Positions 23,764 to 32,154 of a DNA stretch of 43,588 bases are shown piece by piece. The translations under genes and the position numbers were made by a program. The notes beneath the pieces are model-generated. The model saw nothing but the letters and a program-made list of their open reading frames with translations. It was not told the DNA's origin and did no database searches. Source of the DNA: Akkermansia sp. (GTDB taxonomy: Bacteria; Verrucomicrobiota; Verrucomicrobiia; Verrucomicrobiales; Akkermansiaceae); contig JALFWB010000056.1 of assembly GCA_022787425.1 (NCBI GenBank), positions 1-43,588 of the forward strand, given 5' to 3'. How positions within the stretch are numbered: the first letter of the stretch is position 1; the number at the start of each line of letters is the position of its first letter.

Positions 23764-23792
23764 TTGCGGTGCGGGTGCGGATACGCTACAAT
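23764..23792 (+). promoter_or_regulatory. Promoter of pnp
   Basis: TTGCGG (23764-23769), 17-base spacer, TACAAT (23787-23792). The start near 23799 leaves a leader of about 130 bases. Confidence 0.5.
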
Positions 23793-23798
23793 AAACGA

Positions 23799-23929
23799 GA
23801 ACCTGCGTGCCTGCGATTTGCCGGTGCGCCGGTGGCTGCGTATCTGCGGCCGACCAAGGGGAGCAACCGCCGTGCCCGGTTCCCTGCGGTGCAGTCCGGG
23901 CCGGCATTCAGAAGTAATCAGATCAGAAA
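23799..23929 (+). promoter_or_regulatory. Long structured leader of pnp
   Basis: The GC-rich leader has at least two potential stems: GCCGG with CCGGTGGC near 23820-23840, and CCCGG with CCGGG near 23877-23902. In enterobacteria PNPase represses its own leader after RNase III cleavage; a similar loop here is inference. Confidence 0.4.
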
Positions 23930-26092
23930 ATGAGTATTCATTCCGTTACCTGCGCCGTCGGCGCAAACCCCATCACCATTGAAACCGGTAAGATTGCGCG
24001 TCTTGCAGATGGTGCTGTTACCGTCCGTTGTGGTGATACTGTGGTGCTTGTCACCGTTGTGAGTGCCACGAAGATTAAGGAAGGGCAGACCTTCTTCCCC
24101 CTTTCCGTTGAGTACAAGGAGAAGGCGGCCGCGGCCGGCATGTTCCCGGGCGGCTACTTCAAGCGCGAGGGTCGTCCCACCGAGAAGGAGATCCTCACCT
24201 GCCGCATGACGGACCGCCCCCTGCGCCCCATGTTCCCCAAGGGGTATTTCTACGATACGCAGGTCATCTCCATCCTGCTGGCTGCCGATGGGCAGAATGA
24301 GCCGGACATCCTCAGCATCAACGGCGCCTCCGCCGCCTGCGTCATCTCCGACCTCCCCTTCGCGGAGCCCGTCGGTGCCGTGCGTGTGGGCCGCATCAAC
24401 GGCGAGTTCATCATCAACCCCACCAATGCTCAGCGTGAGGAGTCCGAGCTGGATCTCGTCTACGCCGGCTCGAAGGACCAAGTCATCATGATTGAGGGCT
24501 CCGCCAAGGAGCTGCCGGAGGAGCTTTTCATCGAGGCTCTGCATGTGGCCCAGGAGAACGTGGCCAAGATCTGCGCCGCCCAGGAGGAGCTGCGCGGCAT
24601 CTGCGGCAAGCCCAAGCGCGAGTACGAGCTTACCCTCGCCAAGCCGGAGCTGCTGGAGATCGGCTACCGCATCGCCGGTGACCGCATCGAGGAGGCTATC
24701 TACGCCCCCAACAAGATCCAGCGCCAGAAGCAGGTCGGCGCCCTGCGCGATGAGGTGGAGGCCGCCATTAAGGAGGCCCACCCGGAGGCCACGGACTTTG
24801 ACGTGGAGCAGGTCTTCGAGTACATCCAGAAGAAGGCGTTCCGCATCTCCATCATGGAGCACGACAAGCGTGCGGACGGCCGCGCCATCAAGCAGCTGCG
24901 CCCGCTCTCTGCGGAGGTGAACGTGCTGCCGCCCGTGGTGCACGGCTCCTCCCTCTTCTCCCGCGGCGAGACCATGAGCATGTGCTTGGCCACCCTCGCT
25001 CCGTTGGAGGAGAAGCAGTTCATGGACAACTACACCGGCTCCGTGAACGAGAAGCGTTTCATCCTGCACTATAACTTCCCGCCCTTCACCGTGGGTGAGA
25101 CGGGCCGCTTCGGTGGCCAGAACCGCCGCGAGATCGGCCACGGTGCCCTTGCGGAGCGTTCCATCGCCCCCGTCGTCCCCTCTGAGGAGGAGTTCCCCTA
25201 CGCCATCCGCGTGTCCTCCGAGATTATGGAGTCCAACGGCTCCACCTCCATGGCGTCCGTCTGCGCCGGCACGCTTTCCCTGCTCGCCGCCGGTGTGCCG
25301 CTCAAGCGCCCCGTGTCCGGTATCTCCGTCGGCCTGGTCACGGAGTTCGAGAATCCCGGTGACCGCGAGCCGAAGCGTTACAAGACGCTGCTGGACATCA
25401 TCGGCTCCGAGGACTTCTACGGTGACATGGATTTCAAGCTCTGCGGTTCTTCCGAGGGTGTGACGGGTTACCAGCTGGACCTCAAGCTGCCGGGCATCCC
25501 GCTCTACATTCTCGAGGACGCCATTCACTTGGCTCGCAAGGGTCGCTTGGAGGTGTTGGAGACCATGAATGCCGCCCTGGCCGCCCCGCAGGAGCTCAGC
25601 CCCAACGCTCCCCGCATCGAGACCACCACCATCCCGCAGGATCGCATCGGTGAGCTCATCGGGCCCGGCGGTAAGAATATCAAGGCCCTGCAGGCTGAGA
25701 CCGGTACCGAGATCAACATCGAGGAGGAGGGTGATAAGGGCATCGTGCGCATCTACGGCAGCCGCAAGGAGGGCGTCGATCGTGCTCTCTACCTCATCGA
25801 CCGCATGTTCAAGGAGATCGAGGTCGGCGAGACCTACGAGGGTAAGATTGTCTCCACCAAGGAGTTCGGTGCCTTCATGGAGGTGCTGCCCGGTAAGGAC
25901 GGCCTCATCCACATCTCCGAGCTCGCCGAGGGTCGCACCCACAAGACCGAGGATGTCGTCAAGGTCGGCGATATCGTCACGGCCAAGTGCATCGGTATCG
26001 ATGACAAGGGCCGCGTGAAGATGTCCATGCGCGCCGCCGCTCGCGACAAGAAGGCCGCCGAGGCCGCTGCGAAGGCTGCGAAGCAGGACTGA
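23930..26092 (+). CDS. pnp: Polyribonucleotide nucleotidyltransferase (PNPase)
   Basis: A 720-residue phosphorolytic 3'-5' exoribonuclease, the core of RNA turnover. It has two RNase PH-like domains (about 10-230 and 315-545) joined by the helical linker, a KH domain (IGPGGKNIKALQAETG, about 578-593) and an S1 domain (KIVSTKEFGAFMEVLPGKDG, about 643-662), ending in an Ala/Lys tail. Length and order are standard. rpsO, which often precedes pnp, is absent; instead a non-coding repeat region and a long leader lie upstream. No Shine-Dalgarno is present. The terminator at 26114 closes the unit. Confidence 0.97.
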   Translation: MSIHSVTCAVGANPITIETGKIARLADGAVTVRCGDTVVLVTVVSATKIKEGQTFFPLSVEYKEKAAAAGMFPGGYFKREGRPTEKEILTCRMTDRPLRPMFPKGYFYDTQVISILLAADGQNEPDILSINGASAACVISDLPFAEPVGAVRVGRINGEFIINPTNAQREESELDLVYAGSKDQVIMIEGSAKELPEELFIEALHVAQENVAKICAAQEELRGICGKPKREYELTLAKPELLEIGYRIAGDRIEEAIYAPNKIQRQKQVGALRDEVEAAIKEAHPEATDFDVEQVFEYIQKKAFRISIMEHDKRADGRAIKQLRPLSAEVNVLPPVVHGSSLFSRGETMSMCLATLAPLEEKQFMDNYTGSVNEKRFILHYNFPPFTVGETGRFGGQNRREIGHGALAERSIAPVVPSEEEFPYAIRVSSEIMESNGSTSMASVCAGTLSLLAAGVPLKRPVSGISVGLVTEFENPGDREPKRYKTLLDIIGSEDFYGDMDFKLCGSSEGVTGYQLDLKLPGIPLYILEDAIHLARKGRLEVLETMNAALAAPQELSPNAPRIETTTIPQDRIGELIGPGGKNIKALQAETGTEINIEEEGDKGIVRIYGSRKEGVDRALYLIDRMFKEIEVGETYEGKIVSTKEFGAFMEVLPGKDGLIHISELAEGRTHKTEDVVKVGDIVTAKCIGIDDKGRVKMSMRAAARDKKAAEAAAKAAKQD

Positions 26093-26113
26093 TCGGCCCC
26101 GCTGCTTCACCTC

Positions 26114-26150
26114 AAGCGCCCCTCCCTTTCCCCGGGAGCGGGCGCTTTCG
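26114..26150 (+). terminator. Terminator of pnp
   Basis: AAGCGCCC-CTCCC pairs with GGGAG-C-GGGCGCTT (26114-26147), a 13-bp stem with one bulge, ending in TTT. It starts 21 bases after the stop. Confidence 0.75.
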
Positions 26151-26192
26151 ATTCCCTGCTCCGCTCCATCCCACGCAGAAAAGCACCGCGCC

Positions 26193-26380
26193 TTGCCTAC
26201 TGCATTCACTATGCTGGGTCAAGCCTAAAAGTTGGAAATTCTCTTATTTTTCGGCGAATTCTCGCATTTTCAGCCCCTATGCATTCATGGGGGGGGTAAT
26301 ACACCTATTTTTCGCTTGTATTTGATGTAAACCCTTGATTATCAACGGCTCGCGACACCCTATGCATAGTGAATGCTGTA
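26193..26380. mobile_element. MITE-like element with inverted ends
   Basis: TACTGCATTCACTATGC (26198-26214) and GCATAGTGAATGCTGTA (26364-26380) are inverted repeats with 16 of 17 matches, enclosing about 150 AT-rich bases without an ORF. A third motif fragment (CTATGCATTCA) sits inside at about 26278. The left end 26193-26230 matches 43055-43092, next to an IS3-family element, at 33 of 38 positions. No target duplication could be recognised. A composite of dispersed palindromes is the alternative. Confidence 0.5.
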
Positions 26381-26393
26381 TCCTAAAGCCAGT

Positions 26394-26447
26394 GGGAGGG
26401 TTCATAGGGCCCGGACGCGGGCCCTTTTGCATCCTCCCATAGGGAGG
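26394..26447 (+). promoter_or_regulatory. Attenuator-like leader of the surface protein gene
   Basis: GGGCCCG (26407-26413) and CGGGCCC (26418-26424) form a 7-bp stem with a GACG loop followed by TTTT, a terminator shape. It is enclosed by GGGAGG (26394-26399) with CCTCCC (26433-26438). CCTCC can instead pair with GGAGG at 26443-26447. The alternatives exclude each other, as in an attenuator. It lies 75 bases before the start codon. Confidence 0.4.
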
Positions 26448-26521
26448 CGTATCCATCAGCTCGATTCGTACCCGAGCCCGGAAGCCGCGCCCCCCGAACC
26501 TTTAACCCAGTCATTTCAATC

Positions 26522-29500
26522 ATGCGATTACATTTACCGAAAACTCTTCTCGCAGCCGTATTAGCTGCGTGCGCCGCCCTGCCCGCCGGGGCGACAATCA
26601 CGGAGACACCGTTGGAGACTCTTACAGTTGGTGACATCCCCCTTCCCACTGCCCCGGAAGGTCAGTCGACCATTTATAAGCAGGCAGCAACCGATGCAAG
26701 TACAGAAAATGAGATACCGTCAGCGCTAGAATCAGCGACTGACACCTTCCTTTCCGGCACGAATGCTACCCGGGTTTTTAAGGTGCTTAATTCTAGTACA
26801 GTTGAAAATGCCGGAACCTTGGTGATAGCAAAGGCTACAGTCGATGGGACAGAATCGAATGCCGGCCAGCTTCATTTATCTCGCTGGTCTGAATCAACGA
26901 AATACATAGGTACGGAACTTACGATCGCCAATGATCTCATTATCGGCGAGACCGCTGCCGGAAAGGCTATTCGTCTTTCGGATGCTGACAATGATGCGCG
27001 CCTTATTACTCTCACCGGGACAATCACATTAGCTCAGGATGCCCAAATAGGTGTAGATTCCACTGTTACTAGTGGTCACGGAAAAATCACAGGATCGATT
27101 TCTGGTGATGGAAAGACCCTGACTATTGCCAAAGGAGGTAATGGCAGCGGTGTTCTCAACATGGGTGATAGCACTACCGGTAAAACACTGACTCTCGGCG
27201 GGCTGACCATTGCTAATGCAACGGGCGTCGTTATGAACTACGAGACCGCAAACATCGGCACGCTGACTCTCAGCTCTACAGCCACGAATGCCTTCACCCT
27301 GTCCGGCGGCACTACAACCGTATCGACTGTTTCCGGTTCGGGTTCCATTCTCCTCAATGGTGGTACCTTGGTCTTAAATGCTGGAGAAGATATCACACTG
27401 TCCAACGTCAAATTTGCCGGTGGTATTCTGGATCTCACCTCCGCAACAGGCAGTGTGACCGTTGGAGGCACGTGGACGGGAGATTTCGTTGAAAAAAGTG
27501 TCGAGGTGATTAACGCTAACAATGCTACGATAGCCGGCAGCTTAGCAACGTCGCTGAATCCCTCCAGACTCTTAAACTACATGTTTAAAGCCGGAGACGC
27601 CGATGCAGGAGAATCTGCATCATCCGTGTACCGTGTGCGTCGTGAGTATATCACGGCTACGGCTATTGTCGATTCTACACAACAGAATCGAATTGTCATC
27701 GGATCAGTTACGGGGGTTGATGGTTCTACTGAATTCAACAATGTCGGTCTGAATGAGCTGATTGCCGGGGATAAGGTGACCATCAATGGTTTGACCGGCT
27801 GGATTGGTCAGGACGGATCAAATACCATTTTGGCCGATTTGGAATTTACAGGGGAGAATCATATCAACTATGGAAGTTCCTCCAATAACTGGATTACGTA
27901 TTCCGGTGCTATCACGGGAAATGGTACATTGAGCTATGATTGGGGAACTGCGGCCTATACCTACAACTTCAATGGCGATCTGTCTGGATTCACCGGCACC
28001 ATCAGTGACAACGCTACTCTGAACGTAACCATAGGCGGTACTCTGGCAAAGGATGCGGCCAAGGCTGTCAACGCGACAATCAATATTGCCGGTGCTCTCA
28101 CAGTCAATCGCGAGGCCTCGTTTGCCAAGGCGATTACAGTCGGAGGAAAACTGATTGTAAATGCCGATAGCTCGATTGCCGGTGGAACAGTTACCGGCAA
28201 CATGGACCTCAAGTCGGGAGCCTTGACCATCAATGGAAATGTTGCCCTGAAAGGTGGTCTCGATATGAAAGGCGGTGATACAGCGGATGATGCATGTCGT
28301 GGACATTTGTCTGTTGCAAAAGGCGGAACACTTAACGTTAGCGGGAATATATGGGTCTTGGAGAACTCCGCAAAGATTCTTCTGGCGGATGGGGGTAAGC
28401 TGGAATGGAATGATCTGACTGTTACCGGAAAAACGGCTGTTGAAAATGTAGAAACCGGACTGAAGTTCGGCAAAAGTGAAAAACTGCAGCTGAGCACCGG
28501 AGAACACACCGTTACCAACTCGACCATCAAATACGCCGGATCGGATTCGAAAACCTTGGGTTGGACCCTTACCGGCACGGATCTGGTTGTCCAATCCGGC
28601 AGGCTGAGCTTGGGTACAGATGTCAGTGCTGCTAAAGTGACTGTCAAGTCTGGCGGAACGCTCGAATTGCTGACAGGGTACACCCAGAATGTCACCGCAA
28701 ACACATGGGCATGGGAAGAGGGCTCTACGTTAAGCTATGGACGCTTCGGAACTGGTAATGATCTTGTCGATTTGGGCGTATCTGTAGGTACAGTATCCGG
28801 AACAACCATTGAGTTACATGGAGTTCTTGGCACCTTAAAGGCAGTATCATCTTCGATAAAGAGAGACATTAAACTCACCAACTCATCCGCGGCGGCCGGT
28901 GAATTCACGACCATCGAAGGTGATAGCTACACATTCGACGGCAAGGTGAAGGGAGGTGGCAATTTTGCACTGGCACAGGCATCGAAGACCACGAGCCTGA
29001 TCTTCAACGGCGATCTTTCGGAATGGACAAGTGAAAGCGCCGGGTATTCCGGTTTGCGTGTTATTTCGGGTACGGTTAATGCGACTATCAGCGGCACACC
29101 GACCAACGAGGAGGTCAAAAATGCGTTCAATAAAGATGCAGGGGGAACCCTGAATCTGACCATTGATCGCGATGCCATCCTTACCAACACGGTCAACATT
29201 ACATCGCTTGCTGTTAATGCCAAGAAGACGCTTTCCCTGTCCGATGACAATAATGCCGTAGCCGTTGGCAGTACCACAGTGGGTGATAAGGCCAAGCTCG
29301 TGATCGGCAACAAGGCTGAGAGCACAAGAATCGATCTCGGCACAGTCAGTGGCAGTGGTACCATTAGCTCGGAGCGGAAGGCAACGCAGAGTGTCACACT
29401 GGGGACGGGGGCAGACAACGCCTTCACCGGTACATTGGAGGCGACAAAAGGTCAGCTGAATGTGACAGCAAAGACTGTCCAGCTTCTGGCGGGATTGAAG

Positions 29501-30067
29501 GCTAACGGCGGCAACATTGACGTGATGAATGCGACTTCTCTGTCCGTAACCGATATGGTCATCGGAGACAATGCCACGGTGGGGGTATACAGCGAAGCTG
29601 ATACGGAGTCATCTCTCAATATATACGGGAGTGTGAACTCTAAAGCAAGCCTTACCATAGGAAGTGACGCAACGTTGAAGGCCAATCTGTCTGTGTGTTA
29701 TGCAAAGTTGACATTCAACGGAGGGCCGCTTACCATGGGAAGTACGTTGACACTGTTTGACGAAGGTTCAAGTGAGCTTTTAGGCATCGATCTCACAACA
29801 GTGACTGCAACCGGCCTGACGCTCTTTACGGGTGTAGACGGCTTCTCAATAGGTCATGGTTTAGTATCAGCCGATGCAGTAACTATTGATGATGCCCATG
29901 ACATCTTCGGCAACCTGACTGCCGGTGCCTACTCCCTGAAGTATACGGGGGGAAAGGATGGCGATGTTCTGCTCATTGCGAACAATCCGACACCTGAGCC
30001 GACGACAGCGACCCTGTCGCTGCTGGCACTGATGGGGCTGGCTGCGCGGCGGCGCCGGAAGGCATAA
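26522..30067 (+). CDS. Large beta-helix surface protein with PEP-CTERM-type tail
   Basis: An 1181-residue exported protein. A signal peptide (MRLHLPKTLLAAVLAACAAL) is followed by over 1100 residues of Gly/Thr/Ser/Asn/Val-rich, evenly spaced beta-strand repeats of the autotransporter-associated type (for example GGTTTVSTVSGSGSILLNGG). The end is PEPTTATLSLLALMGLAAR then RRRKA: a Pro-Glu-Pro motif, a short membrane span and an Arg cluster, the layout of PEP-CTERM signals processed by exosortase. There is no C-terminal autotransporter barrel, so surface delivery should depend on the sorting tail. No exosortase lies in the window. The gene is AT-richer than its neighbours, which is common for surface proteins. 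An attenuator-like leader and a MITE-like element lie upstream; two hairpins lie downstream. Confidence 0.88.
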   Translation: MRLHLPKTLLAAVLAACAALPAGATITETPLETLTVGDIPLPTAPEGQSTIYKQAATDASTENEIPSALESATDTFLSGTNATRVFKVLNSSTVENAGTLVIAKATVDGTESNAGQLHLSRWSESTKYIGTELTIANDLIIGETAAGKAIRLSDADNDARLITLTGTITLAQDAQIGVDSTVTSGHGKITGSISGDGKTLTIAKGGNGSGVLNMGDSTTGKTLTLGGLTIANATGVVMNYETANIGTLTLSSTATNAFTLSGGTTTVSTVSGSGSILLNGGTLVLNAGEDITLSNVKFAGGILDLTSATGSVTVGGTWTGDFVEKSVEVINANNATIAGSLATSLNPSRLLNYMFKAGDADAGESASSVYRVRREYITATAIVDSTQQNRIVIGSVTGVDGSTEFNNVGLNELIAGDKVTINGLTGWIGQDGSNTILADLEFTGENHINYGSSSNNWITYSGAITGNGTLSYDWGTAAYTYNFNGDLSGFTGTISDNATLNVTIGGTLAKDAAKAVNATINIAGALTVNREASFAKAITVGGKLIVNADSSIAGGTVTGNMDLKSGALTINGNVALKGGLDMKGGDTADDACRGHLSVAKGGTLNVSGNIWVLENSAKILLADGGKLEWNDLTVTGKTAVENVETGLKFGKSEKLQLSTGEHTVTNSTIKYAGSDSKTLGWTLTGTDLVVQSGRLSLGTDVSAAKVTVKSGGTLELLTGYTQNVTANTWAWEEGSTLSYGRFGTGNDLVDLGVSVGTVSGTTIELHGVLGTLKAVSSSIKRDIKLTNSSAAAGEFTTIEGDSYTFDGKVKGGGNFALAQASKTTSLIFNGDLSEWTSESAGYSGLRVISGTVNATISGTPTNEEVKNAFNKDAGGTLNLTIDRDAILTNTVNITSLAVNAKKTLSLSDDNNAVAVGSTTVGDKAKLVIGNKAESTRIDLGTVSGSGTISSERKATQSVTLGTGADNAFTGTLEATKGQLNVTAKTVQLLAGLKANGGNIDVMNATSLSVTDMVIGDNATVGVYSEADTESSLNIYGSVNSKASLTIGSDATLKANLSVCYAKLTFNGGPLTMGSTLTLFDEGSSELLGIDLTTVTATGLTLFTGVDGFSIGHGLVSADAVTIDDAHDIFGNLTAGAYSLKYTGGKDGDVLLIANNPTPEPTTATLSLLALMGLAARRRRKA

Positions 30068-30090
30068 ACAAATTCGGTACGAGCGGGGCG

Positions 30091-30170
30091 CCTGTGCTCT
30101 TGTAGTTTCGGCACAGGCAGCTCCGGTCGGCGCGCTCCCGATGGCTTCCGGGGAGCGCGCCGATTCATAT
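30091..30170 (+). terminator. Two tandem hairpins after the surface protein gene
   Basis: First stem CCTGTGC with GCACAGG (about 30093-30116). Second stem TCGGCGCGCTCCC (30127-30139) with GGGAGCGCGCCGA (30151-30163), 13 perfect pairs, followed by TTCATAT. The tail is weak for an intrinsic terminator, but the second stem is very stable. Confidence 0.6.
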
Positions 30171-30198
30171 AGACCTCACACCGCCGAGGTGGGAGGGA

Positions 30199-30345
30199 GT
30201 GGATGGATTCTTGACGCGGAATGAGCGGAAGGAAAGCGGCGCTGTGCGGACGTGGTTACCGAATACGGGGGTGATGGGTAGTAGTGAGGTGGTAGGTTTT
30301 GGACGCAGAATTTTGGGAAGGAGCGGAAAGTCGGTGCTATGCCAT
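30199..30345 (+). repeat. Degenerate copy of a dispersed intergenic sequence
   Basis: Matches the minus strand of 23296-23475 in ordered blocks. One frame reads WLPNTGVMGSSEVVGF against WVYAGVLDDGEVVGF in the other copy, so it may be a decayed gene. The rest of the gap (30346-30609) holds nothing I can identify. Confidence 0.45.
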
Positions 30346-30609
30346 CCTTGGTGCAAACTGCATGCCGCCGAGACAGTAGGTCTCTCAGGTGTTTTAATGA
30401 AAATCCAAGGCCTTCCTATCATGAAGACGGCTTGCAATCTTGCCAAAGATCAGCATGATACAGAGTTTCCTAAGCTTCCGAAAATTCCGCGTCATCCTCC
30501 TCTCGCCCTCTCTTCTCGTGCCGAGGTGAAGTCTCGCAGGCCGGGAGCTCGGTGGTCGATATTTTAGGGCAGGGCGGCTTTTAGGCTCGCCAAGGGGCGC
30601 GGGGGGTGG

Positions 30610-30615
30610 TAGACT
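30610..30615 (+). promoter_or_regulatory. Isolated -10 element of the YggS gene
   Basis: TAGACT ends 6 bases (GGGGGC) before the ATG at 30622, the same spacer sequence as at 12959-12964. No good -35 is visible 17 bases upstream. Confidence 0.3.
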
Positions 30616-30621
30616 GGGGGC

Positions 30622-31329
30622 ATGTACATACAGGATCAACTCCGTGAAATTCGCGCGGCGATTGCCGCAGCCGAGGCTCGGGCCGGGCGGGCTGCCGGTT
30701 CCGTATCTCTGCTTGCCGTCAGTAAGACCTTCCCGGCGGAGGATGTGCAGCAGGCCTACGATGACGGGCAGCGATTGTTCGGCGAGAACCGCCTGCAGGA
30801 GGCCATGGAGAAGATGCCCGCCCTGCCGCCGGATTGCCGCTGGCACCTCATCGGGCCGCTGCAGCGCAACAAGGTGCGCAAGGCCCTGGAGCAGGGGCTC
30901 GAGCTCATCGAGGCCGTGGACAGCCTGCGCTTGGCGGAGACCATCTCGCGCATCGCCGGGGAGCTGGGGTGTACCGCTCGTATTTTGTTGGAGGTAAACA
31001 TCGACGCCGAGCCCACCAAACACGGCTTCCGCCCGGAGGAGTTGGAGGAGATCTGGCCGCAGCTCACCGCCCTGCCGTCCCTAGAGATACGCGGGCTGAT
31101 GTGCATCCCGGCCCCCGCACCCACCCCGGAGGGCTCGCGCCCCGCCTTCCGCGCCCTGCGCCTGCTGGCCGAGCAACTCCGCGCCCGAGGCCCGCTGCCC
31201 CTCCCTGAGCTCTCCATGGGCATGAGCCACGACTTCCCCATCGCCGTGGAGGAAGGAGCCACCATCGTCCGCGTCGGCTCCGCCATCTTCGGCAAGCGCA
31301 GCTACCCCGCTCCGCCTCCCTCGGCGTAA
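30622..31329 (+). CDS. yggS: YggS/PROSC-family PLP-binding protein
   Basis: A 235-residue single-domain PLP-binding protein of the alanine-racemase fold type III. LLAVSKTFP at about 30-38 has the PLP lysine (Lys35), followed by FGENRLQEAMEKM, WHLIGPLQRNKVR and the C-terminal SMGMSHDFPIAVEEGATIVRVGSAIFGKR phosphate-binding stretch, all classical. The family maintains PLP homeostasis and has no established catalytic activity. Length is normal. The start is placed at the ATG 6 bases after a -10-like TAGACT; the N-terminus MYIQDQLREI fits the family. It is convergent with the HAD phosphatase gene. Confidence 0.94.
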   Translation: MYIQDQLREIRAAIAAAEARAGRAAGSVSLLAVSKTFPAEDVQQAYDDGQRLFGENRLQEAMEKMPALPPDCRWHLIGPLQRNKVRKALEQGLELIEAVDSLRLAETISRIAGELGCTARILLEVNIDAEPTKHGFRPEELEEIWPQLTALPSLEIRGLMCIPAPAPTPEGSRPAFRALRLLAEQLRARGPLPLPELSMGMSHDFPIAVEEGATIVRVGSAIFGKRSYPAPPPSA

Positions 31330-31421
31330 TTCTGCAGAATGATTGAACACCCCGCGCCCACCCGGTGCCGAGTAGGTGAATTGTAGACACTTGATTTTTA
31401 CGCTGCGTGTTTCCCCCTGAC

Positions 31422-31436
31422 CCATACCGGGTATGG
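31422..31436. promoter_or_regulatory. 15-bp perfect dyad between convergent genes
   Basis: CCATACC (31422-31428) and GGTATGG (31430-31436) are exact inverted repeats around one base. The centre is too tight for an RNA hairpin, so a protein-binding site is more likely than a terminator, though its location between converging genes is unusual. Confidence 0.35.
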
Positions 31437-31469
31437 TGCACCGCTGTAGATTGGGAGTGCTGCCGCGGC

Positions 31470-32141
31470 TCAGAAGGGCGAGCCGAGGAGCTTGGCTTGC
31501 AGGTCCGGGACGGTGCGGCAGAGGGGGGCGGGCCAGTCTTCGAGGTCGGCGGTAGAGGCGTAGCCCCAAGCAACGAGAAGGCAGGAGCAAGCAGCGTTGG
31601 AGGCCGTGCGGGCATCGAAGAGCGAGTCGCCCACCAGGGTGAGATCCTGCGGGCGCACGCCCCACTCGGTCGCGATGGCTAGGAGGGCATCCGGCGCGGG
31701 TTTGCGCGGGAACCTGCCGGAGAAACCCCAGAGGGGAGAGAAGGGGACATCCGGGAAAAGCGTGTGCACCATGGGCAGGGTGACCTCGTGCGGTTTGTTG
31801 GACAGCACGGCCATCTTGGCCCCGGCGGCGGCCAGGCTGCGCACCATGGACAGGATGCCGGGGTAGGGGCGTGTACCCTCCCCCTGCCAGCAGTGCGGGT
31901 ACTCCCGCATGAACGCGCTGTGCACGGCCTGCAGCTCCTCCTGCGGGGCGAGCGACACATCCGCATAGCCCAGCGCGGCGGCGCAGAGGTTGGCTGCCCC
32001 GCGCCCGATCATTCCGCGAACGGCCTGCGGGGCATGCGGGGTACGGCCCAGCGAGACGAGCGCACGATTCACCCCCTCGGCAATGCCCGGTAGGGAGTCC
32101 ACCAAGGTGCCGTCCAAGTCAAAGACGATGTGCCGGCGCAT
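31470..32141 (-). CDS. HAD-superfamily phosphatase, phosphoglycolate phosphatase-like
   Basis: A 223-residue HAD hydrolase. Motif I is FDLDGTLVDS with nucleophile Asp8 and Asp10; motif II is VLSNKP; the motif III Lys is in PRKPAPDALL; motif IV is VGDSLFD. The helical cap between motifs I and II places it with Gph-like phosphatases that salvage 2-phosphoglycolate, but the substrates of such enzymes vary. It starts 13 bases after the lpxA stop and is probably co-transcribed with it; there is no recognised functional link. Confidence 0.88.
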   Translation of the reverse strand: MRRHIVFDLDGTLVDSLPGIAEGVNRALVSLGRTPHAPQAVRGMIGRGAANLCAAALGYADVSLAPQEELQAVHSAFMREYPHCWQGEGTRPYPGILSMVRSLAAAGAKMAVLSNKPHEVTLPMVHTLFPDVPFSPLWGFSGRFPRKPAPDALLAIATEWGVRPQDLTLVGDSLFDARTASNAACSCLLVAWGYASTADLEDWPAPLCRTVPDLQAKLLGSPF

Positions 32142-32154
32142 GGGGGGCGGTAGG

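Noticed and set aside
23918..26209. 763-codon minus-strand frame opposite pnp
   Set aside because: Antisense shadow of a highly conserved gene; composition (Leu/Gly/His-rich without motifs) is typical of such frames.
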